NCBI RefSeq assembly: GCF_009870125.1
Contig: NC_046679.1
Location: forward strand, 16,244,001 to 16,308,000
DNA from: Drosophila pseudoobscura
Lineage: Eukaryota > Arthropoda > Insecta > Diptera > Drosophilidae
Length of the DNA stretch: 64,000 nt
Direction: 5' to 3'
Position numbers and translations under genes: made by a program
Notes under the pieces: generated by a model
Seen by the model: the letters and a program-made list of their open reading frames with translations, nothing else
Told to the model about the DNA's origin: nothing
Database searches by the model: none
Shown here: positions 36,368-50,061 of the stretch, in pieces
Layout of the letters: every line of letters starts with the position of its first letter
Numbering within the stretch: the stretch's first letter is position 1

Positions 36368-37580
36368 TGGCTAAAAGCACTTCCTGCTACGCATGCTGCT
36401 GCATCTACCACATCTGCATATGCAGACAGACCACGGCCAAGCTGCCAGCAGAGCACAGGACACAACTGAGGAGGACACGCAAAAGCGCAGCACAAATATT
36501 GACCAAAATGCTAAAGCATTCAGGATTGGTCAACAACAAAGGAGCAGAAGCCAAATCCGTGCAGGACGCCTACAACGTGCAGTCGTAGTCTGAGTCTGAT
36601 CTCCTCCACCTCCTCCGTGCCACACCAAGCAGAAAGGGGGGGGTATTGGGGTAGATTGGTGAGGTGGCAAAGTTGCCTCTTTGCCTTCGGTCGGGCACTT
36701 CATTTGCGTGCTAGACGTAGTGTTAGAATCCTGTTTGTTTGATTTGCAATTCTCGCTCTCGCCTGCACTCAGATATATTAATTTTCGAATCGATGCTTCG
36801 ATTTGTTACAGTGTGCCGTACACCACAATGAGCCATGCCGAGGGGCAGGCAAAGAGTTGAGCAAGGCGCTGGATCAAAACAGTGCCGGAAACCGGAAACT
36901 GCCAACGGAAATGTACTTTGTCTTTTTGGCGGCGACGCCGTAGTTGGAAAATACTTGGAGCAAAGTATGTCGAGCACTGGCACTACCACAACAGCAACAG
37001 CCGTGACGACGGCTTCGCCACGAGGCTTCGGCTTCCTCCATTGCCGAAGGCCCATTTGGATAGACGCCAAGGAAGCCCGCCCAAGTCATGGAAAAGTCTT
37101 TCAGCCCCGGCTGTCTATCCACCCCCTCCCCACCCCCTGACTGCATTTATGCCTCTTAACAAGAATATTTGTCATTTGCTGTTAGCATTTTGGCTAAATG
37201 CGAAATTAAATGAAGTGGATTTACATATTTCGTAGCTGGCTGTACTTTTAAGTACACATGGCGGGACGCGGCTCGGCTTGGCTCTGCTCCTCCCATATCC
37301 TTTATTCCGCTCTGCTCCTCCGCTTTTCTTGGTCTTGGTGTTGGGCATGTGTAGGAAAAGATTTTCCATCGCCTCGCTCCCGTTCGGTGTATGTTTGCAG
37401 CTGCTGCGGAAAATAACTTTTTAATGAGATAAACTCGTTGATTTCTAGATTCTCGGCGCTGTGGTTTCCCTTGGTGGCCACGAAACGGCGACTGTCGCCG
37501 CGGCGTCGCATTCCCCCCGCGGATTACACAAAGTTGCAGAATTTTCTGTGACAAATTTATTTGTGTGCCGCATTATATTG

Positions 37581-37623
37581 CTCTGGCTCTGGCTCTGGCT
37601 CTCTCTCTCTCTCTCCCTCTCTC
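37581..37623. repeat. CTCTGG hexamers running into a (CT)n tract
   Basis: Three CTCTGG units are followed by about 20 bases of CT repeats. The minus strand reads as GAGAG repeats, the GAGA-factor motif. The sequence is seen; any function is inference. Confidence 0.6.
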
Positions 37624-40600
37624 ACTTTTCCTGTACGTATGTATATGCGTATGATTGTGCGGGAAAACTTAATGAGCTAGCAGACTGTTAAAGTAGCTCA
37701 ACAGCTGCTGTCGCCATTGCAGTTATTCCATTGCTTGACTCAGCCGCCCGCTGTCTCGAAATTAAATTCAAATATCCTACTCCTATGTGCGCCCGCCTCC
37801 ATTATAATTTGCGAAAAACTTTTGCCATTTGGCAACTCTACAATTCTGGAATCTCCCCATGGAACAGAGCGGAGCATAAGAAATGGCCCGAATGTTGTGT
37901 GTCTACTTAAAAATGAATGAATACTCAATGCATGTGTATGTGAGTATGTGGATTTTGGCTACCAAATGTAGCTATTGGATATTTAGAACCTTTGTTACTG
38001 AAAGTTTTTGAAAATAAGAAATAAATGTACTTCCGAACCATCACTCAGAGAAAAATGGCACATCAAAAGGAAAGCAACACATTTTTAAATAAAATAAAAT
38101 GTATTAGTAGAAAAATAGAAAATTTAAGTTAAGTTCCGTTTTTTTCAAAAAAAATGTATTTAAAAGCCTTTTTAATGAGACACATATTTAATGTAAGCAC
38201 AAAAAACCTAAAAATATACAAATTTTTAATTTAAATACTAAATATATTTAGATCAAATATTTTCATATTAATTTTACCAAGTCGAAGAATCTTGGTGCAA
38301 ATATATTGGTACAAATATTTAACTGAAGGCTGATACATACAGATACATACATATGTACATACATACTTAGCTCTTAAAGAAAAACAGCTCAGAGGTATTT
38401 GTATTTTAAGATACTATGTTTGGATTAGGTTAATTTTTCTTTCGTTTGAGGATTAAAAGGATAATTCAGCAGGTTCACCTCTTTTTCCGTCATGAGCTCC
38501 TAAGTTTTCTGTCACTGTCCTCACAGGAAACATCAGCTGAACTCACGTAAAACTTTGTAGGACAACGTCGAGCAATATCCAATATTCGTTAGAGTGGCTT
38601 TGATTCCTTAGAGTGCTTACTGTGTGGTGGTCAAATCAGATCCCGTTCCACCCTCTGGGTTATATTAAAAAATCTATTTAAATATGCGCACTGCAGCCGT
38701 GTCCAGGACGAGGAGCAACAAAGCCAAACATGGCTGTTCATCCGATGGCATAATAAACTTTGATAACAAAATTTACTTGGCAACATTTCGTTAATAAAGC
38801 ACCGACCCACCCTTCCATCCACCCCAGTGGAGATCCTTCACTTTGTGCGTTATACTTTTAATAAGTTACGACGAGCTGACGACAAAAAAGTTATCATTTA
38901 TTAAAATTTTTGTCTTTCCAACGTAATTATAATAGTTTGATAAAACATCCTGCGCGACAAGCAATCCCCCGATACGGCCAGACCCAGACCCGCTCTGCAT
39001 CCCTTCCGTGCTTTGTGCGTTGCCGCTACGCCATGACGGGCATAGTCGTACTATGCTTCGTTTTTTTTGGGAAGGAAAGTTTCGCCTTTAATTTCCCTTT
39101 ATCATGTTTCAAATTATTAAAAATTTATGCTTTCGACTGAAAGTAATTGAAAATGTTCAATAACTGCTGAACAGGACAAAGAGTTATGGTCGCCAGCTAG
39201 CTCTGGCTGGCTATTAGCTCTGCCACTGGCTCTGGCTGTGGACCGCGCCAAGCGTTTTCTGATGCCGGACAAAGTTGCACGCCAGAGCGCAAGTGGCACA
39301 GCGCAGTCATCGACAATGACGTCCTCTGACGATGGCTCTTTGAGCGAAGAGGAGTAAAAACTGCAGGCTACACTAAAAGTTAAGTGCGTCATCGCTGTCG
39401 CTGTCGCTGACATCGTTCCTCAAAATACTGGACTAGGAGGGTCACTCGCTCGCTGGCGGACATAGTTTTTTGTGAGCAATTTCCGCTGCCCTGGTGCCTG
39501 GGTTGTATGTATATAATTATGCACACTGCGAAACTTATTAATGAATCTGGAACGTGCTTTTGTTTGCGCACTCTCAATGGCCATGGTAATAGTCAGACTT
39601 CACTCCAGAAAATCTTTGACGCTGTATCTGCACCACCAAGTGAGAGGTGTACCTCCAGTGACATCTTGATCTGCACGTCTTGTATGAATATCAATTAACA
39701 AACCGAAAGTCAAAGCCCACAGAAAAACCCAAAAGAAAACCAATTGACAGCGTCTCCCACACAGACAGCACCTGACCAGGGACTTAGGGCCAATCAAACA
39801 TGGCCCAGGGAGCGGAGCAGCAGGCATCTCTCAATAATAAAAGCAAACAAATTAAAACAGACAGCAGCCGGGAGCTGGGGGGTGGCCGAAAAAAACGACA
39901 ACCACAGGCATGGAAAACTTTTAGCCAAGAAACGACAGAAGTTCGGCAGGTGCACGCAAATTCTGGGGGAGAAATGGGTGGAGAAGGAGGGTGGAGGGTC
40001 CCGCCGCCGCTGGCCGTGAGATTTGCACGCAGTTTAGCTGACGACGCGTAAGTCCATAAAATCCACACTAATCTTCCAGGGCGCGTTTCGACAAAACGCC
40101 AAACACTTTTTGTCAAATCATCCAAACACCTGATGTCTTGCTCTGGCAAAGGCCCAACAAGTGCGGGAGTCTGTGGCTGGGGCGGATGGGGCGGTTGGGG
40201 CGGCTGGGGGGCTGTGTCAGTTGAGCCATGTCGAGCGGGTTCATAAAAGCGCTTTGTCACAGGGCAATTTCCGTGCGGAAATAAATGAGCTGGTCCTTTG
40301 GCCTCCCTGCCGGCAAGTTGGGGAAATTGAGGTGGCGAGCGTAATAATAGATTTTTAGCTAAGTTGTTAAAATTTCCTCAGCCCACTCGAACCGTAACAA
40401 GGGCCAGAGACAGAGCCAGAAGGGCCTCGAAGTAAATAAGTCGAAAGAAAAACAATTAAGGCAGATAATAATAATATGAAGAACCGGCAACGGCAACGGT
40501 ATCGGCAACGGGAGCCAACGCAAAAAAAGTAAAGAAAAAACTTTCACTTTAGCTCATTTTCACATTCAGAACTTTGCATTTAACTTTTGGTTGCTCTTGC

Positions 40601-42949
40601 TCTTTTTTCTGTCGCTATCATTTACACTCGACTTCTAGGAAGTAGAACGGAAACGGAATACGAAAGCAACAATAGCAAAGTATACCTAAGTAGGATCTTG
40701 TATATGGAATTACTCTAAAAGTTTTATAATTACCCGTCAACAATGAAACAAATCGATACAAAACAATCTGTAACAAATTCACTAAAAATTGATATAGAAT
40801 TCCTTTGTTTATTTGCATAGACTGATATAAAAAAAGCTCAAAAATGTACCATTCTGACCCAGCTGTGAATGATATTTCCAGCTGGCTCTCGCCCAGAACA
40901 CTAGTTAATTTCCTTTTTCTCCAGCTCGGGCCTCGGAACGCTTTACGTCGGCAGCAAAAAAACTTTCTACGGAAGAAAATACCTCGCAAGTGAAAAATTC
41001 GGATACTTACATACATACCCACGCAATGGGGAAGCCACCCAGTATGTTGATGAACAATTTCGATTCAGTTTCCTGGCCGCCCGCGCCACGCGGCTCTTTC
41101 GAGGATTGCCTAATTGCTGGAGAGTTTGTGTGTGGCCCCTCGGTCCCCGCTAATAGAAATTTAATGGAAATGAACACGTGCGGCAAAATTTTTATGTTGC
41201 CTAAGTATCCTGTTGAAAAATTCATTTCTGAAGGGCACTTGACAGCAGGCGTGATCGGCAACCGATGAGCTAAGTCCTTCCTCTCCCCGCTCCGCCCAGC
41301 AAAAGCAATAAATACAAATACCGGCTGGCGATGGGTCCTGTGGGTAGGGTGCCAAAACTTTCACCACATTTCCAGAAAGCATTTATTACGCAGAAAGTCC
41401 TATTCAATTATTCAGGCGCGGCATCCTCTGCATCCTTAAAGGATGCTAAATAATGTACAATTGCTGGGTGCTGGTGATAGTGCTGGGGATGGGGATGGAG
41501 CTGCTGCATTATATGAAAATGCATGTCCTTTTTTTCCAGAGCCAGGACCGAGATGGAGCATGGAAGGAAGGAGCTGAGGAAGGAAGCCAACTGACGTGCG
41601 TCCAAGAAGCGCGACATTCGCGCCCTTGTTTTGGCAAATGGCAAAGTTTTATTTCTGCGCTGCACTCAAATGAAAAATAAATATGACAGTCGACGGCAAT
41701 GGAGATGGAGATGGGTGGCTCGGGAAAAAGGAGGAGCAGACCCAGACGGAACGGAGCATGGAACAAAGACCCCTGCATATTAAATGATTTTAAATAGTGA
41801 AGACAATGCAGCTGCTACTCCTTGTCCTGGTGCTGGTCCTTCTTCTGGAAGATGTGGCCACGCAATGCGCTCGCTCCTTCTGCGTCAGCACCGCATTAGG
41901 TTTATAAATTAGAAATGATGGGGACCATGCCCCAAAGCCACTGTCGACTGTCCCAGCATCCTCGACTTTGATATACCAATTAGGGCTTCGAGGTGGTTCC
42001 CCCCAATGGAGAACATCTACATTTTAAAATCGAGTCCAATAGTTTTTCCCTTAATAAGAGGGACCGCCTAGCCTTGTCCAAATAAGTACGATTGTTCCAA
42101 GTCCAATACATCCTCCAATACCCTTTGACGAAACAGAGAGAGAAAGAAGAGCTCTTGATGGGGTTCGGCAGCGGAGAGGGGGCTCAGTATAAGTTATGCA
42201 AATGCGCTTATGCTCGCGACAAAAGCCTGAGGAAACCAGTCAATGCGGCTAATGATCACCGCCATCATCATCATTGGCCTCGTCATCGTCCTACCTCCTA
42301 ACTGGCACCGAAAACATCATTATCACCATGAAGATGCCGTGACAATCTAATTGGTTTAATTAAGGAATCACAAATTAATGCCGCACACAATGCAATATGC
42401 ATTGAAAGCTATTCCATAAAGCCGTAATCCATACCCGGCACTTAGTTAGCGTAATTATAACCGGAGTTTAGTAGTTTCTCGGCAAGTGGGTGGCAAGGAC
42501 CTTGTCTGCCATGTCAGTCCGTGGCCGTGGGGCCCCGCCCAAAGCGAACCACATACCTGGGGTCGCTCATATCCATGCCTTAATTAACCACAACATCGCT
42601 GAGATTCTAGTCAATCCACGATAATACTACAATCGCAGGTTCCTAAATCCATTTGACCTTGCCCCTCACGCCCCTGGGCATGACCCGACCTGGAGGCGTA
42701 TCCGTCTGTCTGTGTGCTCTTGCATTAGCCTAGCTAGCGGCCCAATACAACTCATTCCCCGTCCATATTGACTATTGTTAATTAATTTGGCCACTCGCTT
42801 ACGGCAGCAATGTTAACACGTGTCAAATGTCCGATGCGTCGAATTAAATTAGGCATAGTAACGATGAGAAATAGATAGGTAAACAGATTCGGTTCATTGG
42901 GAGCCAAACAGGATTTAAAGGAAATTTATAGCCCGACTTATCTTTTGCC

Positions 42950-43480
42950 ACACACCTTAATATATATCAACCTCGAATTACCTAAACAAAACAACTATTT
43001 TTTTTATAGCTTATGCACAATTTTACAAAATTATAAAAATTAAAGGAACAATATTTACTACTACAGTTAGTGTTACATTAACGTTAAACACACGAAAAAC
43101 GAACATAGTAAACAAAAAAACAATTAATATAATAAATAATACATAAATAAAATAAAATAAAAACAAACCCGAAATATTCGAATTAAGAAAGAAATGTTGT
43201 GATTAGAGCCTTAAATAAACTTAAATCTTTTATCACGAGGATAAGGACCCAATGAATAAATTCATAAATAATTAAAAAAATATTTTTGATGAAGGTTATT
43301 TCGTTATTTGTAATTGGACTTTAAAGAAAACTGCCTACTCAAAATTTTGTACTTTTATAATTTAAAAACAAATATAATCTTTAGCATTTTCGTTCATCCC
43401 GGTCACTGTATACAAGAAAATACAGCTTAGTTCATACCCAATTGAATAAATTTAGGCAAAAACTACTACTATAATTGGTA
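42950..43480. other. AT-rich block, possible matrix-attachment or intergenic spacer DNA
   Basis: About 500 bases dominated by A and T, with runs such as AATATAATAAATAATACATAA and short homopolymers, no open frame of note, and a composition sharply different from the GC-richer flanks. This is what a fly scaffold/matrix-attachment region can look like, but composition alone does not show it. Confidence 0.35.
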
Positions 43481-46400
43481 CTAAACTTTGATTTGAAATG
43501 GTTTTCTAATTTACCCTTTTGTAAGGGAGCGAATCAGATAATGCAACACACCTGGCACTAAATGAGTATTACCTTCTAATTATAAACAAATCTCTTTCAA
43601 CACCCCCATCTGTGAATGGATATACCAGGAAAAAAGGCGCCCAAGTCCTGATTTTAAAAGATTGAGTAAACGAGATAAGAAGGAAATGCCCAAGCCATTT
43701 ATAAGCGTTAGAGCGACGACAAGCATAAATGGGCTACGATAATCACAGCTAGAAGTCATCAACATAATAAACCCAAGTTTTTCCTTCCATATGCACTGCC
43801 CCTATCCCGGCCACGCTGCTCTCGGACAATGGCAATCAAATAGTGGGAGGGGCGAAGGCGCAGAGCGCGTGGGTTGAACAGCGAAGGGTCAGCTTTGGGG
43901 GATGAGCAGGGACAAAAGCTAGGAGCAACATTTAAACATTTATGGCAACATATTTGATCACGTTTTCTCAATCATTGCCCTTACGACCCTAATCAAATTT
44001 CACCTGATGGCAGCCAAAAATATACCAAAAACCATGCGCACACTGTGCACTGATTGCTGCTGCTGCTGCTGTTGCTGCCCCAGAGAAAAATTTGTTGGTG
44101 GGGGCGACAATGCGTTCGTGCGTGCTAAAGGGAGGGGTTCGTTGGGTTTGTACGAAACAAAATGGGAAATATTTTGTTTTGATTACAGCTTGACGGCGGC
44201 TCCTTTATTTTATTATGAATCTAATTCCTTATAATTCGTAACATATGTTCCGCCGTGGCCGAAGGCACGGCCTCATCCAACTGGCTTTGAATTACAAATC
44301 AGGCTAGAAAGAAGGTCGCTTCTAAGGAATTCAAGTTAAGACATCGCTGATGACGTTTAAACGATATTCTGTGCGGGCTGGCGCTTGACTTCCGCATCGT
44401 CTTGGATTTGAACTTGGGTATCTTGGTTGTGGGTCTGGGAATGGGAATGGGAATGGGCATGGGTTGAGCGCCAGTTGGGCTGGCCATTAGACTAATGCCA
44501 AGTGATTTGAGCTTTGCATTTGGCCTGTGGGCGCTCGAAACTTGGTGACACTTTAAAGACCTTTTCCCTCCCTTTTTTGGCCGTAAAGAGGCAGAAACAT
44601 GAAAACTCTATCCGACTGTGGCACATACATATGAATATTTCATTTCAAACACACGTCATTAGAGAGCGGTGGGGACCCTCCGCTCCATTCAGCTTGCGCA
44701 CGGATCTGTTCTGTTTCGGTTAGTCAGTCAGAGAGATTTCAATATTTCCCAGTGCCCTCTCGAACCAGCCGAACTGAGACACCAGCAGCCAAAGGCAGCA
44801 GAGGGCGAAATGCATGGTGCATGTGGGCGGGTGTTTGGAGCGGGCGTGGCATATGTGCTCAACTTTGGTGGGGCATGTAATTTACCTCAAGCCCGAGCTA
44901 CAGGCTCCCAGCTCCCAGCTCCGGTACGGGCTCCAATTGCTGCTGCAGCTCTCGGAGTAAATGCGGCAGCTGACCTATTCTAGCAGTCAACCATAAATCC
45001 ACACTGATGATGTACTTCATGCTATTGTGCTTTGGAATTATATCGCATATTTTTGGTTTCTATTGCACATTCCTTTCTGGCAGGCCCCCCCTCCCCACCA
45101 CATACACAGCCACACGGCAACAGATACAAGGATCGAGTGATGGGAGGGGTGTGGGCGGAAGGCCGTGCGTGGGCATGTGCATAGTATCCGCTGGCACGCC
45201 ATTTCATCATCATCAAACGGCAGCTACAGCAGCGGCTACAACTGCGACCTGGAAAGACGGCATCCGTTTTTCCCATGCCCCATGCCCCATGCCCCACGCC
45301 CCATGCCCCATCACAGCACAATTTTCGTTGTCTGATGATATGCATGGGAGCTGTAGCTAAGGCCACAGTGAGCTGCCAGGATAATACAGGACGAAAAAAG
45401 ACTGATGGACGGACGGACTGACGCTCTGACTGACTGCCTGACAGCCGGGCCTGCCTTTCGTGTTGGCTTTGCAAAGTACGCCAAGGAATTTTCTTGCTGC
45501 ATAACGAGCATCATACCAGATACCTAGCCACGAAAGGTTTACTCCAATCTTCATGCACCTGATCGCTTCCTAATCGCCCTTGGTCGATTGGGAGAAAAAA
45601 ATATGGACTGCAGCCAGCTATTGACCAACAGCGACTCCCACCAGAACACAACCCAACACAGCAGTATAAATATTTTAATTGCTTTGGCTCTTCGCTCGCC
45701 AAATGCAAAGTCCCGAATCAAAGCCATGGCTCGACAATTAGTGGCTTGTGAGCAGGTGCCACAGGCGGCCCAGGGGAGTCCAATGGGAAATATAAGACTC
45801 TGAAAAAATTACACACAAATTCGGACTGAACTATATTTAGGAACACAAATATATGCTCCTCAGATAGTCAGTACTTAAATTAAAGACTCGGCAACGATAC
45901 GACACTGTCTCTTAAACTACAGAGCACGTGTTCCATTTACAGGATCACCCATTAGTGGAATGGTAACCAATTGTCAGACATTTGCAATTACGACGTTCCC
46001 TTTCGCAGAATAGAAGAAAAGCAAAAAGTGCCCCACCCCCCCACAAACCTCCTTTCCACCCGCTCTTTTTGTGCAATTTCGTACGTTCAGTTTGCAACGA
46101 TTTGTGTTTTATTTCCGCTGTGTAAATCGCAGTTACAAATGCAAATGTAACTAAACCAATAATATTTCCAACTGGAACGGGAGTCGGGCAGCTAACAACA
46201 CGGGGCAACAGCTGGCCAGCTGCCACTGCCACTGCCACTGCGGCTGCCACACGGCTATTTGTTCAGCATGGCTGGGAGAGTCGAGTGTAGAGAGTGTGGG
46301 GGAGGTCGTCAATATGCAACATGGCTATTTTATATATGGCCATCCAGTCAGTTGCATTTTTTTTCAACACGAGAAATCTCGCAGAGCATTCGGTGGCATG

Positions 46401-47280
46401 GGGGGAGCACCAGGAGTACCACCCACACAAAAGTTAATTGCCGTGCAATTTTTGTATGCATAAATAACCGTAAATTTGTTATACACATCATTTTGATTGC
46501 ACCCGCTAAATCATCAAATAGCAGCAGCAGGAACAGAAACATAGCCCCAGTCACAGCAAATGACGAAAAAACATTTGCTGTTGCCAAAAACCAAATGCCC
46601 GTAAAAATGCTCCAAATGACTCCAAATTTGTGTGGCAAAAATAACTTGTGTACATGTATTTATAAAAGTAGACGTACCTCTGGAACCAAATTCGATTTAA
46701 ATAAAATGAAATATTTAAACATCAAAATGATAGCCTTGTGCCAAATGAATGATTGCAAAATATTTGCACAACTAGTTGACTTTCGCCCTGGGGATAGCGG
46801 ATGGATGAATGGATGGATGTATGAAATATTTGTGCTATTTTTGCTTGGAATAATCGCTTGCGAAATTATTTTTCGATCATTTCTAAGAAGTGAATATGCT
46901 ACCTAATTACCGACTTAAAGTTGTTTGGAAATAATGATAAATAGCTGACTTCCTATCATTGAAAATCGGATACCGCGAAATTCCATTACAATGCCTGTCC
47001 CTCATCGTACAGGTCTTTGATTTCAAACTAAATAAAATCCAAACCTAATGAATAGGAAATCGGTATTGATTATCCGATGAATCATCGTTAGGCATTTAAC
47101 GCAAAATATTGTCCATATAAATTATAACTTATTTATACAATTTTTGAAGACATCAAGTACAGTGGGAGGTCTTGAGCTATGCTGACATTTAATCTTATTG
47201 ATTGATGACAGACTGCCAGGCCGAAACCCTCGCTCCAGTAAGACTCAAACAGAATGGGGGGCTCGTCCACCCACCCCACT
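43481..47280. other. Intergenic DNA, no gene recognised
   Basis: Contents are a CTG run at about 44057-44075, the heptamer array at 45272-45310, and a 215-codon open frame at 46259-46906 that I do not accept as a gene because its product is compositionally odd and matches nothing I know. Confidence 0.45.
45272..45310. repeat. Tandem CCCATGC heptamer, about five copies
   Basis: Five seven-base units (one with ACGC in place of ATGC) plus a partial unit, read directly. Confidence 0.8.
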
Positions 47281-47455
47281 TCTTGGCTACAGACAGCGCA
47301 TAGCAATCGCACTTAGACCTGTTTGCAATTCGAACAAGTAAGACCGCTTCCGACCACAGCATACCCGCCTAGACAGCTCCCGTACTGGCATCCTGGATAG
47401 ATTTCTTCGAATACAATATACCCTTGCTCTTCGCGCGATTACCGGGGTATACAAC
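47281..47455 (-). repeat. Degenerate copy of a dispersed Drosophila repeat (AGGGTATATT type)
   Basis: Read on the minus strand, the sequence has GGGTATATTGTATTCGAAG followed by a run resembling the widely scattered fly repeat that reads AGGGTATATTGGATTCGTCG and continues into a CGGAAGCG-like region. TATACCC (47417-47423) and GGGTATA (47445-47451) form a 7-bp inverted repeat at one edge. The copy is badly diverged. Assignment is by memory of the motif. Confidence 0.4.
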
Positions 47456-48926
47456 GCGTTGACGGAATGCAGCACAGAAGCGGATATAGAGGGAGCCGCA
47501 GCATCAGCAGCAGCAGCAGCAGCAGTGGCAGTGGCAAGCAAGTCGAGCATCAAAAAACATACCACAAGCATAAAGACTTAACAGACACACACTCAAACAC
47601 ACTGGCACACACACACACGAGCACAACACATACACACACACATGCCATGGACTGGCAGCTGTGTAAAATTCATCTGTCATCGCGTGTGTAGCGCCAAAGC
47701 TTATGACGTTAATCCTTTAAATGCGCCAAATGCATGCAAAACTTTCCCCAACTGCAGCATGTGTATGTGTGTGTCTGTCTGCCCCACCCCAGTGGGAGTG
47801 AGGGTGGCGGTGGCGGTGGGGTTGGGGGTGTGCGTATGGAAAGGCTTCAGCCAGCAGTCGTCAACAGCAACGACAGAGGCTGAAGCTTTAGCAAATTGTA
47901 TGCCTTGGCATGTGGCATGTGGCATGTGGCGCAAGGAACGAGGAACGCAAGGCGGCGCACTCGTACTTCCCCCGCTGAGAGGGGCGTTCAAGGTGTCAAC
48001 TCCGGTGCGAGGTTTTTGTATCTGCGCGACAAAATCAACCAACCGAAAGCGTTCAATCATCGTTAGTTACCATATTCCGTTGCAAGCAGCCTTCTCTCTC
48101 TCCTCTTCCTTTGCCCAGTGACGTGGGGCAGGGGTAGACAAGCCAGGTAAGCCGAATCGTAAAATAAAACGCACAAACAGAACCATAAATAGAAAATGAA
48201 AACCCAAAAAAAAGATGAAACCAAACGAGGGATAGGAGGAGGTATATCTGAAGTTGCAAAAGTTGCCAAAGGCAGGAGGAAAGCTCAAAAGGAAACTGCA
48301 TATTTTTGCGTTCTCGTTGGCATAAACTGGGTTAGGTCGCGGCACTTAATACAAATTCATGAATATTTTATAGATGTTCCAGGGAATGCTGCTGAATAGT
48401 TTGGCGCGGCTCTGTACTCTCGTGTTCTCGGCTTTTATCAGTTTAATGTAATTAAACGATGCTTAGAGGTTTCACGTAATAAAATTCAAATTACAAATGC
48501 CAAAAGAGGACACCGAGTGGAGGGCCAGCGACAGAGCCAGGGCCAGACCCAGACCAGCCATTGACTGCTGCCAATCGTGTGCTAAAACGAAAGTTGACAT
48601 CAAGAATTTTTGATTTAACCAAGTGCATGATCTATGACAGCAAATGTGTCCCGCACAAAGACAGCCACCCGATTCGTCTCCACATGGTGAGGGGATGTGG
48701 GGGGACGTGGACCCACTGAGAGCTAGGAGCTGGGAGGATGACTGCGAGCCGCATTTGCTTGGCATGCTCGTCTATTGCCAGTCAAGAGTTAACACGAATC
48801 AATTACGCAGACAGACACACACTCGCACAGAAGTCGAGTGACACACAGGGACAGCAGCTGAAGCAGCTATGGACTGGACTCTTCTGGGTGCCACTTGGAT
48901 GGCTGGAAGAACTTTGCTGGCTCTGC

Positions 48927-48959
48927 TGGCTGTTGGCTGTTGGCTGTTGGCTGTTGGCT
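48927..48959. repeat. Tandem TGGCTGT heptamer, four copies plus a partial
   Basis: Four perfect seven-base units followed by TGGCT. Confidence 0.85.
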
Positions 48960-49212
48960 CTGCTGGATGCTGGATGCTGCTGTCAAATGACATTTGACTT
49001 CGACTGGCTGCTGTGCCAGGGATTTACAATTTAAAGCAAGTGGCCAATACCAGAAGCAAACGAATCTAATGTCCCCCGTACTTGGACAGGTTTGAAAAGG
49101 TCCAAAATATTTGACTGATGCTCTTGGTCCTGCTGCTGAAGCTCGTAGCCACTCGTAAGTGTATCCCAAGTGTATGTATGGCTGTGCTTAAATGGCGGAA
49201 AAGCGCTCAGTG

Positions 49213-49235
49213 CCAATACCAATACCAATACCAAT
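49213..49235. repeat. Tandem CCAATA hexamer
   Basis: Three CCAATA units and a partial fourth in noncoding DNA. Confidence 0.8.
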
Positions 49236-49296
49236 TCGGTTTACGGCCCACCGACCCTGTCACTGCCATCCACCATGTACCATGTACCATTTGTGT

Positions 49297-49316
49297 TTGT
49301 GTGTGTGTGTGTGTGT
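49297..49316. repeat. (GT)n microsatellite
   Basis: A GT run of about nine units, read directly. Confidence 0.85.
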
Positions 49317-50040
49317 CGATGTCTATAGAGAGGAGTTAAGTAATCGGGTCCGTTGGTGAACGATGGTCGAAAGGTAATAAAAACCATAATTACAACGTAA
49401 ATGACAGATGTTACACAGTCGTCAGGATAGACACACACAGGGGCGTGGTTGGAGAGCACATATTAACAGCTATTAAAAAACTATAAAGATCTAATAGCTG
49501 GCTATTGTTTCAGGTGGCTAAATGGACAGATGATTGATGTATGCCTGGGCAGGTATAAGTACTGCATAATTATACGAGTTCAGCTATGTAAATCGAACCC
49601 TGAATTTCAATGGAAAAGGTTTAAACCAGACTGCCCAATGATTCAGCTGCACGCTTCCGCAGAGTCTGAATCCTGTTTACCTCAACCGCAAATGACCAGC
49701 ACCAGGCAGGAACGATTTCAATTAGGACGCGCAGATGTATCCTAAGGATAACTGCCGGATTTTGGATCGCATATAATCAAGGCAAATGCCCCGACAATTT
49801 CCAATGGAACAGCACCAGGTCCATCTCCAGCCCACACGCCCGCACTCCCACACAAACGGCCACAACACAGAGGCATACAAAATACATACATTCAGCCCTG
49901 CCGGAGCTGGGAACATTTTGGGCCCGGGATGATTCAAAAGGAGGGGAACTACGAATGCATTTTGCGTAACTCATTACGAGCGTACCTCATTTAGCGATGG
50001 ATGAGTGCGCGGACCAGTCAATAGCAAACACCCTGCAGCG

Positions 50041-50061
50041 GCACCAGGCACCAGGCACCAG
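50041..50061. repeat. Tandem GCACCAG heptamer, three copies
   Basis: Three perfect units in noncoding DNA. Confidence 0.8.

Larger units (their letters stand above)
32216..42949. other. Intergenic DNA, no gene recognised
   Basis: About 10.7 kb with no exon I can support. It contains a (GT)n tract at 33000-33016, a hexamer array at 34409-34450, a GGCAA/GGCAC pentamer array at 36338-36367, a CTCTGG/CT tract at 37581-37623, an AT-rich stretch around 38020-38330 and GGCAAC repeats near 40487-40510. Overlapping open frames up to about 158 codons on both strands are repeat-driven. The length without genes would fit a regulatory region or the inside of a very long intron, but I see no flanking exons to show which. 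Confidence 0.5.

Noticed and set aside
39784..40260. A 158-codon minus-strand frame rich in Pro
   Set aside because: The Pro-rich part reflects a GGGGCGG-type repeat on the plus strand; nothing else suggests a gene.
46259..46906. A 215-codon open frame on the plus strand
   Set aside because: The product is a patchwork of Ser/Asn runs and Ile/Lys-rich sequence with no domain and no promoter or splice context. AT-rich DNA can give such frames by chance.
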